Below are positions 14,394-21,220 of a stretch of DNA of 24,476 nt, one piece after another. The notes below the pieces were generated by a model that saw only the letters and a list, made by a program, of their open reading frames with translations, did not search any database and was not told where the DNA came from. This stretch comes from an uncultured bacterium (GTDB taxonomy: Bacteria > Actinomycetota > Coriobacteriia > Coriobacteriales > Coriobacteriaceae): the NCBI GenBank assembly GCA_905215115.1, contig CAJMOP010000019.1, positions 1 to 24,476 on the forward strand, given 5' to 3'. The first letter of the stretch is position 1; each line of letters opens with the position of its first letter. The position numbers were made by a program, and so were the translations under genes.

Positions 14394-15158
14394 CTACCCC
14401 TCGATACGGCTCAAGAACTCACGGGTACGCTGCTCGCGAGGATGGTCGATGACCTGCTCGGCAGGACCTTCCTCGACAATACGACCACCGTCCATAAAGA
14501 CCACGCGGTCGGCAACATCGCGCGCAAACTGCATCGCGTGGGTCACGATTACCATCGTCATATTCTGCGCCGCCAGGTCCTTGATGACGCGCAGCACCTC
14601 GGCCGTCAGCTCGGGATCGAGCGCCGAGGTCGGCTCATCAAAGAATAAGATTTCCGGATCAAGTGCCAGGGCGCGGGCAATGCTCACGCGCTGCTGCTGA
14701 CCGCCCGAAAGCTCACACGGCACCTTGTTCTCGTTGCCCGTCAGCCCCATTTGCGCAATCAGCTCGTGAGCGCGGGCTTCCGCCTGCTCGCGCGGACGCT
14801 TAAGCACGCGGATCGGCGCATCGGTGATATTTTTCATCACGGTATAGTGCGGGAACAAATTGTAGTTCTGGAACACCAGACCAAAACGCGAACGCGCTTG
14901 CTTGGGAACATCTCCCTTCGCATAGACCGCACCCGATCCCGCATCCGTCGCAACCGCAAGGTCGCCAAACGAAAGCGAGCCACCATCGAGCGTCTCGAGC
15001 AGCGTGGCACAGCGCAGCAGCGTGGACTTACCGCCGCCCGAAGGCCCGATAATCGCCACGACCTCGCCGCGTTTCACCTCGAGCGAAATATCCTTGAGCA
15101 CCTCATTGCCGCCAAACGCCTTACGCGCGTTCAATATATTCATTACCGTTCCGGACAC
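14394..15158 (-). CDS. Polar amino-acid ABC transporter ATP-binding protein
   Basis: The protein has 254 residues of the GlnQ/HisP type. Walker A is GPSGGGKS (38-45), the Q-loop Gln is in VFQNYNLFPHYTV (97), the signature is LSGGQQQR (150-157), Walker B is ILFFDEP (170-176) and the switch His is in VTHAM (207). It hydrolyses ATP on the cytoplasmic side to drive import through the permease encoded upstream. I take GTG at 15158 as start because GGAGG lies five bases before it; ATG 15170 overlaps that site and ATG 15143 has none. It is the last gene of the lipoprotein-permease-ATPase operon. The 173-base gap before it contains hairpin element A. Confidence 0.92.
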   Translation of the reverse strand: MSGTVMNILNARKAFGGNEVLKDISLEVKRGEVVAIIGPSGGGKSTLLRCATLLETLDGGSLSFGDLAVATDAGSGAVYAKGDVPKQARSRFGLVFQNYNLFPHYTVMKNITDAPIRVLKRPREQAEARAHELIAQMGLTGNENKVPCELSGGQQQRVSIARALALDPEILFFDEPTSALDPELTAEVLRVIKDLAAQNMTMVIVTHAMQFARDVADRVVFMDGGRIVEEGPAEQVIDHPREQRTREFLSRIEG

Positions 15159-15185
15159 GGGAACCTCCATGTGTTTAAAAAGTCA

Positions 15186-15290
15186 GCGAGCGTGTGACTG
15201 GCGAGACAATGTGCTCCGAAAGAGGAGCGCCGCGTACTTCTGTACGCAAGCGACGGCTTGAGGAGCAGATTGGCCGTCAGGCACGCGCGC
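15186..15290 (-). repeat. Intercistronic hairpin element A (shared core, own flanks)
   Basis: The core at 15218-15260 is nearly identical to element B at 16062-16105 and contains GCGTAC-TTCT-GTACGC. The bases next to the core also pair, but with a different sequence: TGCTCC (15212-15217) with GGAGCA (15262-15267), and looser pairing farther out. It sits between the permease and ATPase genes. Two copies in one operon, each closed by its own stem, point to a conserved folded element. Confidence 0.65.
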
Positions 15291-15302
15291 AGCGTCGAGC
15301 AG

Positions 15303-15326
15303 TCCGCCGTTCGTTAGAACGGCGGA
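15303..15326 (-). other. Perfect 10-bp hairpin just after the permease stop codon
   Basis: TCCGCCGTTC (15303-15312) pairs exactly with GAACGGCGGA (15317-15326) with a 4-base loop, five bases past the permease stop. There is no T-run, so it is more likely a 3' end-protecting or processing hairpin within the operon transcript than a terminator. Confidence 0.6.
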
Positions 15327-15331
15327 ACGAT

Positions 15332-16024
15332 CTAGTCATGGTAGTAATCCAATTTTTTCTCGGCGGCGCCCAGTAGCATCTCGACCACAAAGTTAAAGAC
15401 CCAGTAGATCAGCGCCGCGATTGCAAACGGCACCATGCTCACCTGCGAAGCAACCAGCGCCTTGGCGGTCGAGAACATCTCACCCACGCCAATGGCAAAC
15501 GCCAGCGACGTGTCCTTGACCAGCGTGATGATCTCGTTGCCCATCGCCGGCAGAATACGCTTGGCAACCTGCGGCATCACGATATACAGAAACGTCTGCA
15601 TACGCGAATAGCCCAGCACCTCGGCTGCCTCGTATTGACCACGCGGAATGGACTGCAAGCCCGAGCGATAGATCTCGGCAAAGTAGCCGGCGTAGTTGAT
15701 GATGAACGCCACGACGCATGCCGTCCATTTGGAGTCGGGCGTGAGCGAGATGCCGAACACGTAGTACGGGGCAAAGTAGATGGCAAACATCTGTAGCATG
15801 AGCGGCGTGCCGCGCATCACCGAAATATAGATGCGCGCTATCCAGCGAAGCGGCGCAATTTTGCTCATGCGCATGAACGCCACGGGGATTCCCAGCGGAA
15901 TCGACCCGAGCAGCGTCAGCACAAACAGCTGCAAGCTGACCAAGAATCCCTGGCCAAGCATCTGCATCATGACCTGAATAGACAACCCAAGCTCTCTTTC
16001 ACAGTAACGGAACAGCGAACCCAA
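15332..16024 (-). CDS. Polar amino-acid ABC transporter permease
   Basis: The protein has 230 residues from the outermost start. It is a HisMQ-type permease with about five membrane segments: QGFLVSLQLFVLTLLGSIPL, LMLQMFAIYFAPYYVFGISL, WTACVVAFIINYAGYFAEIY, one after LPAMGNEIITLVKDTSLAFAI, and a last helix near MVPFAIAALIYWVFNFVV. The coupling EAA loop reads EAAEVLGYSRMQTFLYIVMPQ without a break (about 132-152). The start is uncertain: TTG 16024 has no clear ribosome-binding site, and TTG 15985 (AGAGAG upstream) or ATG 15970 are alternatives that keep all membrane segments. Only one permease is encoded, so the channel is probably a homodimer. It lies between the lipoprotein and ATPase genes, each gap containing a related hairpin element. 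Confidence 0.9.
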   Translation of the reverse strand: MGSLFRYCERELGLSIQVMMQMLGQGFLVSLQLFVLTLLGSIPLGIPVAFMRMSKIAPLRWIARIYISVMRGTPLMLQMFAIYFAPYYVFGISLTPDSKWTACVVAFIINYAGYFAEIYRSGLQSIPRGQYEAAEVLGYSRMQTFLYIVMPQVAKRILPAMGNEIITLVKDTSLAFAIGVGEMFSTAKALVASQVSMVPFAIAALIYWVFNFVVEMLLGAAEKKLDYYHD

Positions 16025-16030
16025 TGCTAA

Positions 16031-16137
16031 AGCGGGTTTTCCAGGTGCCCGAGTTTGCCGTGAAAGAGGAGCGCCGCGTACTAAATGTACGCAAGCGACG
16101 GTTTGAACGGCAAAATCGGGTGCCTGGGAAAGCCGCT
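16031..16137 (-). repeat. Intercistronic hairpin element B (shared core, own flanks)
   Basis: The core at 16062-16105 matches element A and contains GCGTAC-TAAAT-GTACGC. The flanks 16031-16061 and 16107-16137 form a 31-bp imperfect stem, closed next to the core by TTTGCCGT with ACGGCAAA. It overlaps the stop codon of the lipoprotein gene and precedes the permease. Confidence 0.75.
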
Positions 16138-16993
16138 ATTTGAGCACCCAGTTGTCGAAGGAAAGACCATAGCTTGAATACTTGTCGCACAGGTCCTTGA
16201 CCGTGCCGTCCTCGTAGAGCGCCTTGAGCGACTTGGTCACGGCGTCGGCCGACTTGGTGTCGCCCTTCTTAAAGCCGACGGCATAGTGCTCGCTGGACAG
16301 CGGCTTATCAAGCTGCGTATAGGCATCGGGCTTTGCGGCAAGCTGATATTGGGCAATCGAAAGGTCGCACGCCACAGCATCGACCGCACCACTCTCAAGC
16401 TGCATAAAGGCCGTGTTGTACTCGCCGATGGTGTCGAGCGTGGCAAACGTCGCCGCCAAATCCTTCTGATCGCCCTCGAGCACGTCCTGAGCGGCGGAAT
16501 CGGTCTGAGTGATCACCGTCTTGCCGGCAAGATCATCCCAGCTCTTGATGCCCGCATCCTTCTTGACCACGAGCACCTGCTCGTTGAGCATGTACGGCTC
16601 GGAGAACGTGTAGTCGTCCTCGCGACCTTCCATGGTAAAGCCGTTCCAGATGCAGTTGATAGCGCCGGAGTTGAGCAGCGTGTCCTTGGCATCCCAATCG
16701 ATGGCCTCGTAATCGACTTCCCAGCCCTGCTTATCGGCAACGGCCTTGGCAAGGTCGAGGTCAAAGCCCGTGTACTCGCCGTCATCGCCCACAAAGCCGT
16801 ACGGAGGATAGGACTTGTCAAAACCCACCACGAGCTTCTTGGACTCGGCGGCGCCCTTCACATCCTTTGCTGCGGTAGATCCGGCAGCAGAGCCCTTATC
16901 GGCACCGCCACAGCCAACCAGGCCAAGGCCTAGAACCGTAGCGAGTGAGCCGGCTAGACCAACAAACTGACGACGAGACATATCGGCATTCAT
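16136..16993 (-). CDS. Amino-acid ABC transporter substrate-binding lipoprotein
   Basis: The protein has 285 residues. The signal peptide MSRRQFVGLAGSLATVLGLG is followed by lipobox LVGC (Cys28), so the mature protein is lipid-anchored on the outer face of the membrane; the SRRQF start also resembles a Tat motif. The rest is a family 3 solute-binding protein: KLVVGFDKSYPPYGF, EYTGFDLDLAKAVADKQGW, then NCIWNGFTMEGRE and FSEPYM. It captures an amino acid for the permease; the ligand is not determined. The start is ATG at 16993 with AAGGGGG upstream; the Met seven codons earlier has no such site. It is the first gene of the operon, preceded by a clear promoter and TAAAGTG repeats. Its stop codon lies inside hairpin element B. 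Confidence 0.92.
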   Translation of the reverse strand: MNADMSRRQFVGLAGSLATVLGLGLVGCGGADKGSAAGSTAAKDVKGAAESKKLVVGFDKSYPPYGFVGDDGEYTGFDLDLAKAVADKQGWEVDYEAIDWDAKDTLLNSGAINCIWNGFTMEGREDDYTFSEPYMLNEQVLVVKKDAGIKSWDDLAGKTVITQTDSAAQDVLEGDQKDLAATFATLDTIGEYNTAFMQLESGAVDAVACDLSIAQYQLAAKPDAYTQLDKPLSSEHYAVGFKKGDTKSADAVTKSLKALYEDGTVKDLCDKYSSYGLSFDNWVLK

Positions 16994-17011
16994 GGTATTC
17001 CCCCTTGATGG

Positions 17012-17078
17012 CACTTTAGTTAAGTAAAGTGAATCATGTAACGTTCAGAATCATACACTTTAGCGTGATAGAGCACAA
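17012..17078 (-). promoter_or_regulatory. Promoter and putative operator of the amino-acid ABC operon
   Basis: On the minus strand TTGTGC (17078-17073) and TATGAT (17055-17050) are spaced exactly 17 bp. TAAAGTG lies inside the spacer (17062-17056), and an inverted pair CACTTTA/TAAAGTG (17012-17018 and 17025-17031) lies between the start site and the gene. A repressor recognising TAAAGTG would cover the promoter; its identity is unknown. Confidence 0.7.
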
Positions 17079-17085
17079 GGCGAGT

Positions 17086-17224
17086 TTGCCCGCCGCGTGA
17101 GGGGTGTGGGGGTTAAGTTTCCCGCTCTACAGTCCTGCTCACGACGGAGGCCACATTAAGTGGCCTCCTGTTCGTGCGGAACTCGCGATAAACTTAACCC
17201 CCACACCCCTCACGCGGCGGGCAA
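17086..17224. repeat. 139-bp nested palindrome between divergent genes
   Basis: A 35-bp perfect inverted repeat (17086-17120 and 17190-17224) encloses a second hairpin: CACGA (17140-17144) with TCGTG (17172-17176) and, inside it, GGAGGCCAC (17146-17154) with GTGGCCTCC (17160-17168). It lies directly upstream of the ABC operon's -35 box and upstream of the RNA methyltransferase gene. It contains no gene and I see no target-site duplication. Confidence 0.8.
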
Positions 17225-17331
17225 CCGTCGTTGGGCTTATCACTGACACGAATAAACCGCTTGTATATCGTCTGCTGGCTTGGCACGGTACAATACTTGC
17301 AGCTTTAATTCATGAATTAGTGGAGTTATTG
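17225..17331 (+). promoter_or_regulatory. Upstream region of the RNA methyltransferase gene
   Basis: A -10-like TACAAT lies at 17289-17294, but the nearest -35-like TTGTAT (17261-17266) is spaced 22 bp, so the promoter is tentative. Downstream, TAATTCATGAATTA (17306-17319) is a perfect 14-bp palindrome that could be an operator. GGAG seven bases before ATG 17332 is the ribosome-binding site. Confidence 0.4.
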
Positions 17332-18777
17332 ATGGCAGAATCTCGTGCGGAGCGTAAGGCTCGTCGTGCTTTGATCGAGGCAGCTGAGGGGTCGGAGGAG
17401 AAATCTTCCACGAAATCCAAGTCTTCTAAAGCTGCAAAAAGCAAATCGACCAAGAGCAGGGCTAAGACCAAGCGTTCTGACTCTCGTCGGGGCGGGGACA
17501 AAGCACCTCGGACTCGTTCCAAGCGTCCGCATAATGATTCGGTTCCATCCGTGCGTAAGGCCACGGACCCCAAGTCTCCTTGTTCCATCATGAAAACTTG
17601 TGGTGGGTGTACGGCACTCAATCGTCCTTATAAGAAGCAGTTGGCGGCCAAGCAGGCTGCTATGGAGGAGCTGTTTGCTGAGCTCTGCGAGCGCGAGGGC
17701 ATTAGCGTCGACCCCATTCGCGGTATGGGAGTCACCCTGGGAGACCCGGGCAAATATCCTGCGCCGCGTGGTTTTCGTCATAAGGCTGCCACTCCGTTTG
17801 CTCCCGGCAAAGGGGGCGCTGTCCGCTGCGGCTTTTTTGAACGTGGGACACACAGAATCGTTGCTGTTCCTGAATGCCCTGTCGAGGCGCCGGGCGCTCG
17901 TCAGATTCTCAACGGCATCGCTCGCGAGGCCGAACGTCTGCATATTCCCGCCTTTAACGAAGACAAGCATCTGGGGCTGCTTCGCTATGCCGTCGTTCGC
18001 TGCGGCTGGCGCACCGACCAGATTATGGTCACCCTCGTGACCGCTCAACGCGACCTGCCGCATGCGCAGGAGTTCTTTGAAGCCGTCGCGGCGCTTGATC
18101 CGCATATCGTCACCGTCGCTCAGAACATCAACGGTCGCCCCGGAAATGCCATCTTGAGCGAGGAGACCCGTATCGTCTATGGCGCCGAATGCATGCGCGA
18201 CCAGCTGCTCGGTTGTGAATTCGACATCTCCCCTACCGCGTTCTATCAGACCAATCCGCAGCAAACCGAGCTGCTCTATCGACTTGCCATTGACGGCATG
18301 GACCTGCAGCAGGGTGACATTCTTATGGACGCTTACTGCGGCAGCGGAACCATCGGCCTGTGCGCCGCGAAGGATGTCCAGGACAAGGGCATCGGCATTA
18401 TGCTGCTCGGCGTGGAGCGCAACCCGGCGGGCATTGCCGACGCACGTCGCAATGCCGAGCTCAACGGCCTCACCCGCAGCGCTTGGTTTATGGCCGACGA
18501 TGCCACCGACTACATCCTCGATGCCGCCGACAACAACGAACGCGTCGACGTCCTTTCCATCGACCCGCCGCGCGCCGGCTCCACCCCCGAGTTCCTCGAA
18601 GCCGCCTGCGCACTCAAGCCGCGCCGCATCACCTATATCAGCTGCAACCCCGTGACCCAAGAGCGTGACCTGCACCAGCTCCTCGACGGAGGCTATCGCC
18701 TGCTCAAGATCACGCCGGTCGACATGTTCCCTCATACCGACCACACCGAGACCGTCGCGGTCCTCGAGCGCCGCTAA
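17332..18777 (+). CDS. TrmA/RlmD-family RNA (uracil-C5)-methyltransferase
   Basis: The protein has 481 residues. Residues 1-80 are a Lys/Arg/Ser-rich extension, probably disordered and RNA-binding. Cys84, Cys90, Cys93 (in KTCGGCTALNRPY) and Cys182 (in VPECPVEAP) match the usual Fe-S cluster ligands of this family. The AdoMet site is LMDAYCGSGTIGL (331-343), DPPRAGSTPE is at 411-420, the catalytic Cys438 is in YISCNPVTQERDL, and HTETVAVL near the end holds the general base Glu. It makes 5-methyluridine in RNA, most likely 23S rRNA; the exact position cannot be read from the sequence. The usual N-terminal TRAM domain is not evident; the basic tail stands in its place. The start ATG 17332 has GGAG upstream; the longer frame from 17104 crosses the palindrome and is rejected. 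Confidence 0.9.
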   Translation: MAESRAERKARRALIEAAEGSEEKSSTKSKSSKAAKSKSTKSRAKTKRSDSRRGGDKAPRTRSKRPHNDSVPSVRKATDPKSPCSIMKTCGGCTALNRPYKKQLAAKQAAMEELFAELCEREGISVDPIRGMGVTLGDPGKYPAPRGFRHKAATPFAPGKGGAVRCGFFERGTHRIVAVPECPVEAPGARQILNGIAREAERLHIPAFNEDKHLGLLRYAVVRCGWRTDQIMVTLVTAQRDLPHAQEFFEAVAALDPHIVTVAQNINGRPGNAILSEETRIVYGAECMRDQLLGCEFDISPTAFYQTNPQQTELLYRLAIDGMDLQQGDILMDAYCGSGTIGLCAAKDVQDKGIGIMLLGVERNPAGIADARRNAELNGLTRSAWFMADDATDYILDAADNNERVDVLSIDPPRAGSTPEFLEAACALKPRRITYISCNPVTQERDLHQLLDGGYRLLKITPVDMFPHTDHTETVAVLERR

Positions 18778-18803
18778 TCCACCCCGGTAGATTTTCGAGA
18801 CAA

Positions 18804-18840
18804 GAAGGGGGGCGGCCCGTCTGGACCGCCCCCCCCCTTC
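18804..18840. terminator. GC-rich bidirectional terminator hairpin
   Basis: GAAGGGGGGCGG (18804-18815) pairs with the CCGCCCCCC...CTTC tract (18826-18840; nine C, so slippage is possible). It lies between the convergent methyltransferase and PHP genes. There is no T-run. Confidence 0.65.
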
Positions 18841-18859
18841 GCTTGGTTTATGAACTCCG

Positions 18860-19681
18860 CTACATCCCCTTGCGCAGGTCACACACGCCGGCTGCCGCCA
18901 TCTCGCGCAGCAGCGTCTCGCGGTCGCGCGTCACGATCAAATCCAGCGGGAAGTGAATCTCGTCAAGCATCTTGCGCGCGTGATCGAGTTTGCCAATGGC
19001 CATGCCAATGTGGGCATCGGTCGACACGCCAATACCCACGCCCAGCTCGGCGCAGCGCTCGGCGATCTTGCGGCATACGGCCCAATGCTCAGTGTCGACA
19101 CCGTGTTCAAGACTATGGTTGTTGATCTCGATAATCTTGTGCTTGGCCTTGGCCGCCAGCAGCACCTCATCGATATCGAACGGCACGCCCGAGCGCCCCG
19201 CGTGGCCCAGCATGAATACCTTGGGGTGTTCCAAGGCATTGATATACATCTCGGTTGTCTGGGCGAGCGTCGCGCCTTCGGCAATCTGCGGATTATGCAC
19301 GCTTGCCACCAAATAATCCAAATTGCGCGTCACCAAATCGAACAGCGAATGCTCACGACTATACGAATCGCCGGCGATATCGAGCGTGACAGGAGTATCC
19401 TCGCCAAACAGGCTTCCGTCCAGCGAAACGATATCAGCCTCGGCACCACGCAGCACCAACACGCCGCTCCAAATGCGCGGCCAGATATCCTGGTTGATAA
19501 AGAACTGGTAACTGCGCAGGTCATTGGGGCAGGCTGTAACCATAGAGCTCAGATGGTCGGCAGATCCGAGCACCTGCAGACCACGCTCTGCCGCCCAATA
19601 GATGTTCTCCTCGATGGTTGAGTACGCATGCGCAGAGAACATCGTATGAGTATGAATATCACAAGAAAGAAGGTAGGGCAT
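18860..19681 (-). CDS. PHP-domain phosphatase (YcdX-like)
   Basis: The protein has 273 residues. PHP motif 1 is CDIHTHTMFSAHAY (His10, His12 and His18 as metal ligands), followed by GSADHLS, ASVHNPQI, LGHAGRSG and the final STDAHIG, together giving the trinuclear metal site of YcdX-type phosphatases. It should hydrolyse a phosphate ester in the cytoplasm; the substrate is not known, and histidinol phosphate is unlikely to be assignable from this. The start is ATG at 19681 with AAGGAG seven bases upstream; the longer frame back to 19825 runs over the terminator of the next gene. It is preceded by the aminotransferase on the same strand with a 159-base gap that holds a terminator-like hairpin, so probably a separate transcript. 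Confidence 0.88.
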   Translation of the reverse strand: MPYLLSCDIHTHTMFSAHAYSTIEENIYWAAERGLQVLGSADHLSSMVTACPNDLRSYQFFINQDIWPRIWSGVLVLRGAEADIVSLDGSLFGEDTPVTLDIAGDSYSREHSLFDLVTRNLDYLVASVHNPQIAEGATLAQTTEMYINALEHPKVFMLGHAGRSGVPFDIDEVLLAAKAKHKIIEINNHSLEHGVDTEHWAVCRKIAERCAELGVGIGVSTDAHIGMAIGKLDHARKMLDEIHFPLDLIVTRDRETLLREMAAAGVCDLRKGM

Positions 19682-19781
19682 CGGGTCTCCTTGTCCAGTA
19701 TGGCCGTCGCGTATATTCATTGTACGCATAGCTTTCGGCAGTCGTAAAACTGCTTCATCCCAATCACACAACGGCATAGAC

Positions 19782-19812
19782 AACGGGGTCTGGCTTAAAA
19801 CCAAACCCCGTT
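19782..19812 (-). terminator. Terminator-like hairpin after the aminotransferase gene
   Basis: AACGGGGT (19782-19789) pairs with ACCCCGTT (19805-19812), continued by TGG/CCA inside. It lies 29 bases past the aminotransferase stop. The following sequence is not T-rich, so termination strength is uncertain. Confidence 0.6.
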
Positions 19813-19840
19813 TCACGTTAAACATTGTAAGCAGAGCGCT

Positions 19841-21031
19841 TTACTTTCGACGATATTCGTCGGCCAGCTGCTTCCAGGCAGGCAGCGAGTTGACGATTGT
19901 CTCATAGCTCACGCAGTAGCCCAGGCGGAACCAGCCCGGCATGCCAAAGCTATCCGAAGGCACCGCGAGCAGCTCATACTTCTTCGCGCGCTCACAGAAG
20001 GCGTTCGCATCGGACTCCAGCGCTTTCACCCACAGGTAGAACGCGCCATCCGGCTCAACATAGGTGTAGCCGTACTCCGCCAGCGCATCGGTAAGCGCGG
20101 TGCGGTTGCGCGCATAGGCCTCAACGTCACTCGGCTCATCGATGCAATCGATGATCACGCGCTGGAAGAGCGCCGGTGCACACACGAAGCCCAGCGTACG
20201 GGCGGCACCGGCAACGGCGGGCATTAGACGAGCTGCCTGAGGATTCGTATTGGGAACCAGGATCCACCCGACGCGCTCGCCCGGTAGCGAAAGCGACTTG
20301 GAATACGAGTAGCACACGATGGTGTGCTCGTAGATCGAAGGCACCCAAGGCACCTCGGCACCGTACACGATCTCGCGGTACGGCTCATCCGAGATGAGCA
20401 TAATCGGATTCTCGGGATCGCGCTTGGCGTTGACCTCGCGCAGAACATTGGCCAGTCGCGTCAGCGTGTCGCGTGTATACACAGCGCCGGTCGGGTTATT
20501 GGGCGAGTCGATAATGACGGCAGCCGTCTTATCGGTAATCGCCTTGAGCACGTTGTCCACGCTCAGCTGGAACGTATCTTCATCGGCGAGCGCCTCGACA
20601 CACGTACAGCCGGCCTTCTCAATCCACACACGATACTCCGGAAAGTATGGGGCGATAACAATAACCTCGTCGCCCGGGTTCGTAACGGCGTTGAGCGTGC
20701 AGGTGAGCGAAGCCGCGGCACCCACCGTCATAAAGACGTCTTTGCCCTCATAGTTCGTTCCAAAGCGGCGGTTGAGCGATTCGGCGACGGCTGCTCGACA
20801 TTGCGGCAGACCCGGAGCGGGGGTGTAGCCGTGCAGCTGGTCACTCGGCAGCTCCAAGGCCTTCTTAATGGACTCAGCCACAGTAGCGGGCGCCGGAACA
20901 CTCGGGTTGCCCAGCGAGAAGTCGAATACGTTCTCTGCACCGATCTGTGCCTTGCGCTCAAGGCCATAGCCAAAGATCTCACGGATGATGGAGCTTTCCG
21001 CACCGCGAGCATACATAGTTTCGTTGATCAT
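19841..21031 (-). CDS. Pyridoxal-phosphate aminotransferase, class I/II
   Basis: The protein has 396 residues of the AspC/PatA fold type I group. Landmarks: LHGYTPAPGLPQCRAAVAE, MTVGAAASLTCTLNA (phosphate and ring binding), SPNNPTGAVY (176-185), SDEPYRE (Asp215, contacts the PLP nitrogen) and CYSYSKSLSLPGERVGW with Lys245 as the Schiff-base lysine. It transfers amino groups between an amino acid and a 2-oxo acid in the cytoplasm; the substrate is not readable. The start is ATG at 21031 with AGGGGAA upstream; the longer frame to 21130 runs into the palindrome and is rejected. It is downstream of ftsH on the same strand, separated by a terminator and the 62-bp palindrome, so it needs its own promoter, which I did not find. 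Confidence 0.9.
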   Translation of the reverse strand: MINETMYARGAESSIIREIFGYGLERKAQIGAENVFDFSLGNPSVPAPATVAESIKKALELPSDQLHGYTPAPGLPQCRAAVAESLNRRFGTNYEGKDVFMTVGAAASLTCTLNAVTNPGDEVIVIAPYFPEYRVWIEKAGCTCVEALADEDTFQLSVDNVLKAITDKTAAVIIDSPNNPTGAVYTRDTLTRLANVLREVNAKRDPENPIMLISDEPYREIVYGAEVPWVPSIYEHTIVCYSYSKSLSLPGERVGWILVPNTNPQAARLMPAVAGAARTLGFVCAPALFQRVIIDCIDEPSDVEAYARNRTALTDALAEYGYTYVEPDGAFYLWVKALESDANAFCERAKKYELLAVPSDSFGMPGWFRLGYCVSYETIVNSLPAWKQLADEYRRK

Positions 21032-21090
21032 CTGTTCCCCTTTCGCATAGGCGCTATTGTACGCTTTAGCTGAGCAAAGTGCCGCAGCAA

Positions 21091-21152
21091 TGTTGATTGG
21101 GGACAGACTTAAATGCGTGAAAACGCTCATTTAAGTCTGTCCCCAATCAACA
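21091..21152. repeat. 62-bp palindrome with GGGGACAG arms (REP-like)
   Basis: A 25-bp perfect inverted repeat (21091-21115 and 21128-21152) is capped by GCGT-GAAA-ACGC (21115-21126), so it folds with almost no unpaired bases. The arms contain GGGGACAG, a word typical of palindromes associated with REP-associated tyrosine transposases (RAYT; from memory). It sits between the ftsH terminator and the aminotransferase start. No transposase is in the window. Confidence 0.8.
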
Positions 21153-21175
21153 GACGGCCCCATATCGCTCAAAAG

Positions 21176-21204
21176 AAAAAGCCTCCGCAGGTTTCCCCGC
21201 GGAG
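21176..21204 (-). terminator. Rho-independent terminator of the tilS-hpt-ftsH cluster
   Basis: On the minus strand CTCCGC (21204-21199) pairs with GCGGAG (21188-21183), followed by GC and TTTTT (21180-21176). It lies 17 bases after the ftsH stop codon. Confidence 0.85.
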
Positions 21205-21220
21205 ACTTTCGCCACAAAGG

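Noticed and set aside
15186..16137. The two related elements as ends of an insertion sequence
   Set aside because: The stretch between them is an intact permease gene belonging to the operon, and the copies are in the same orientation with no transposase.
17326..18882. 518-residue open frame opposite the RNA methyltransferase
   Set aside because: The + strand frame carries all TrmA/RlmD motifs; the antisense frame is a shadow.
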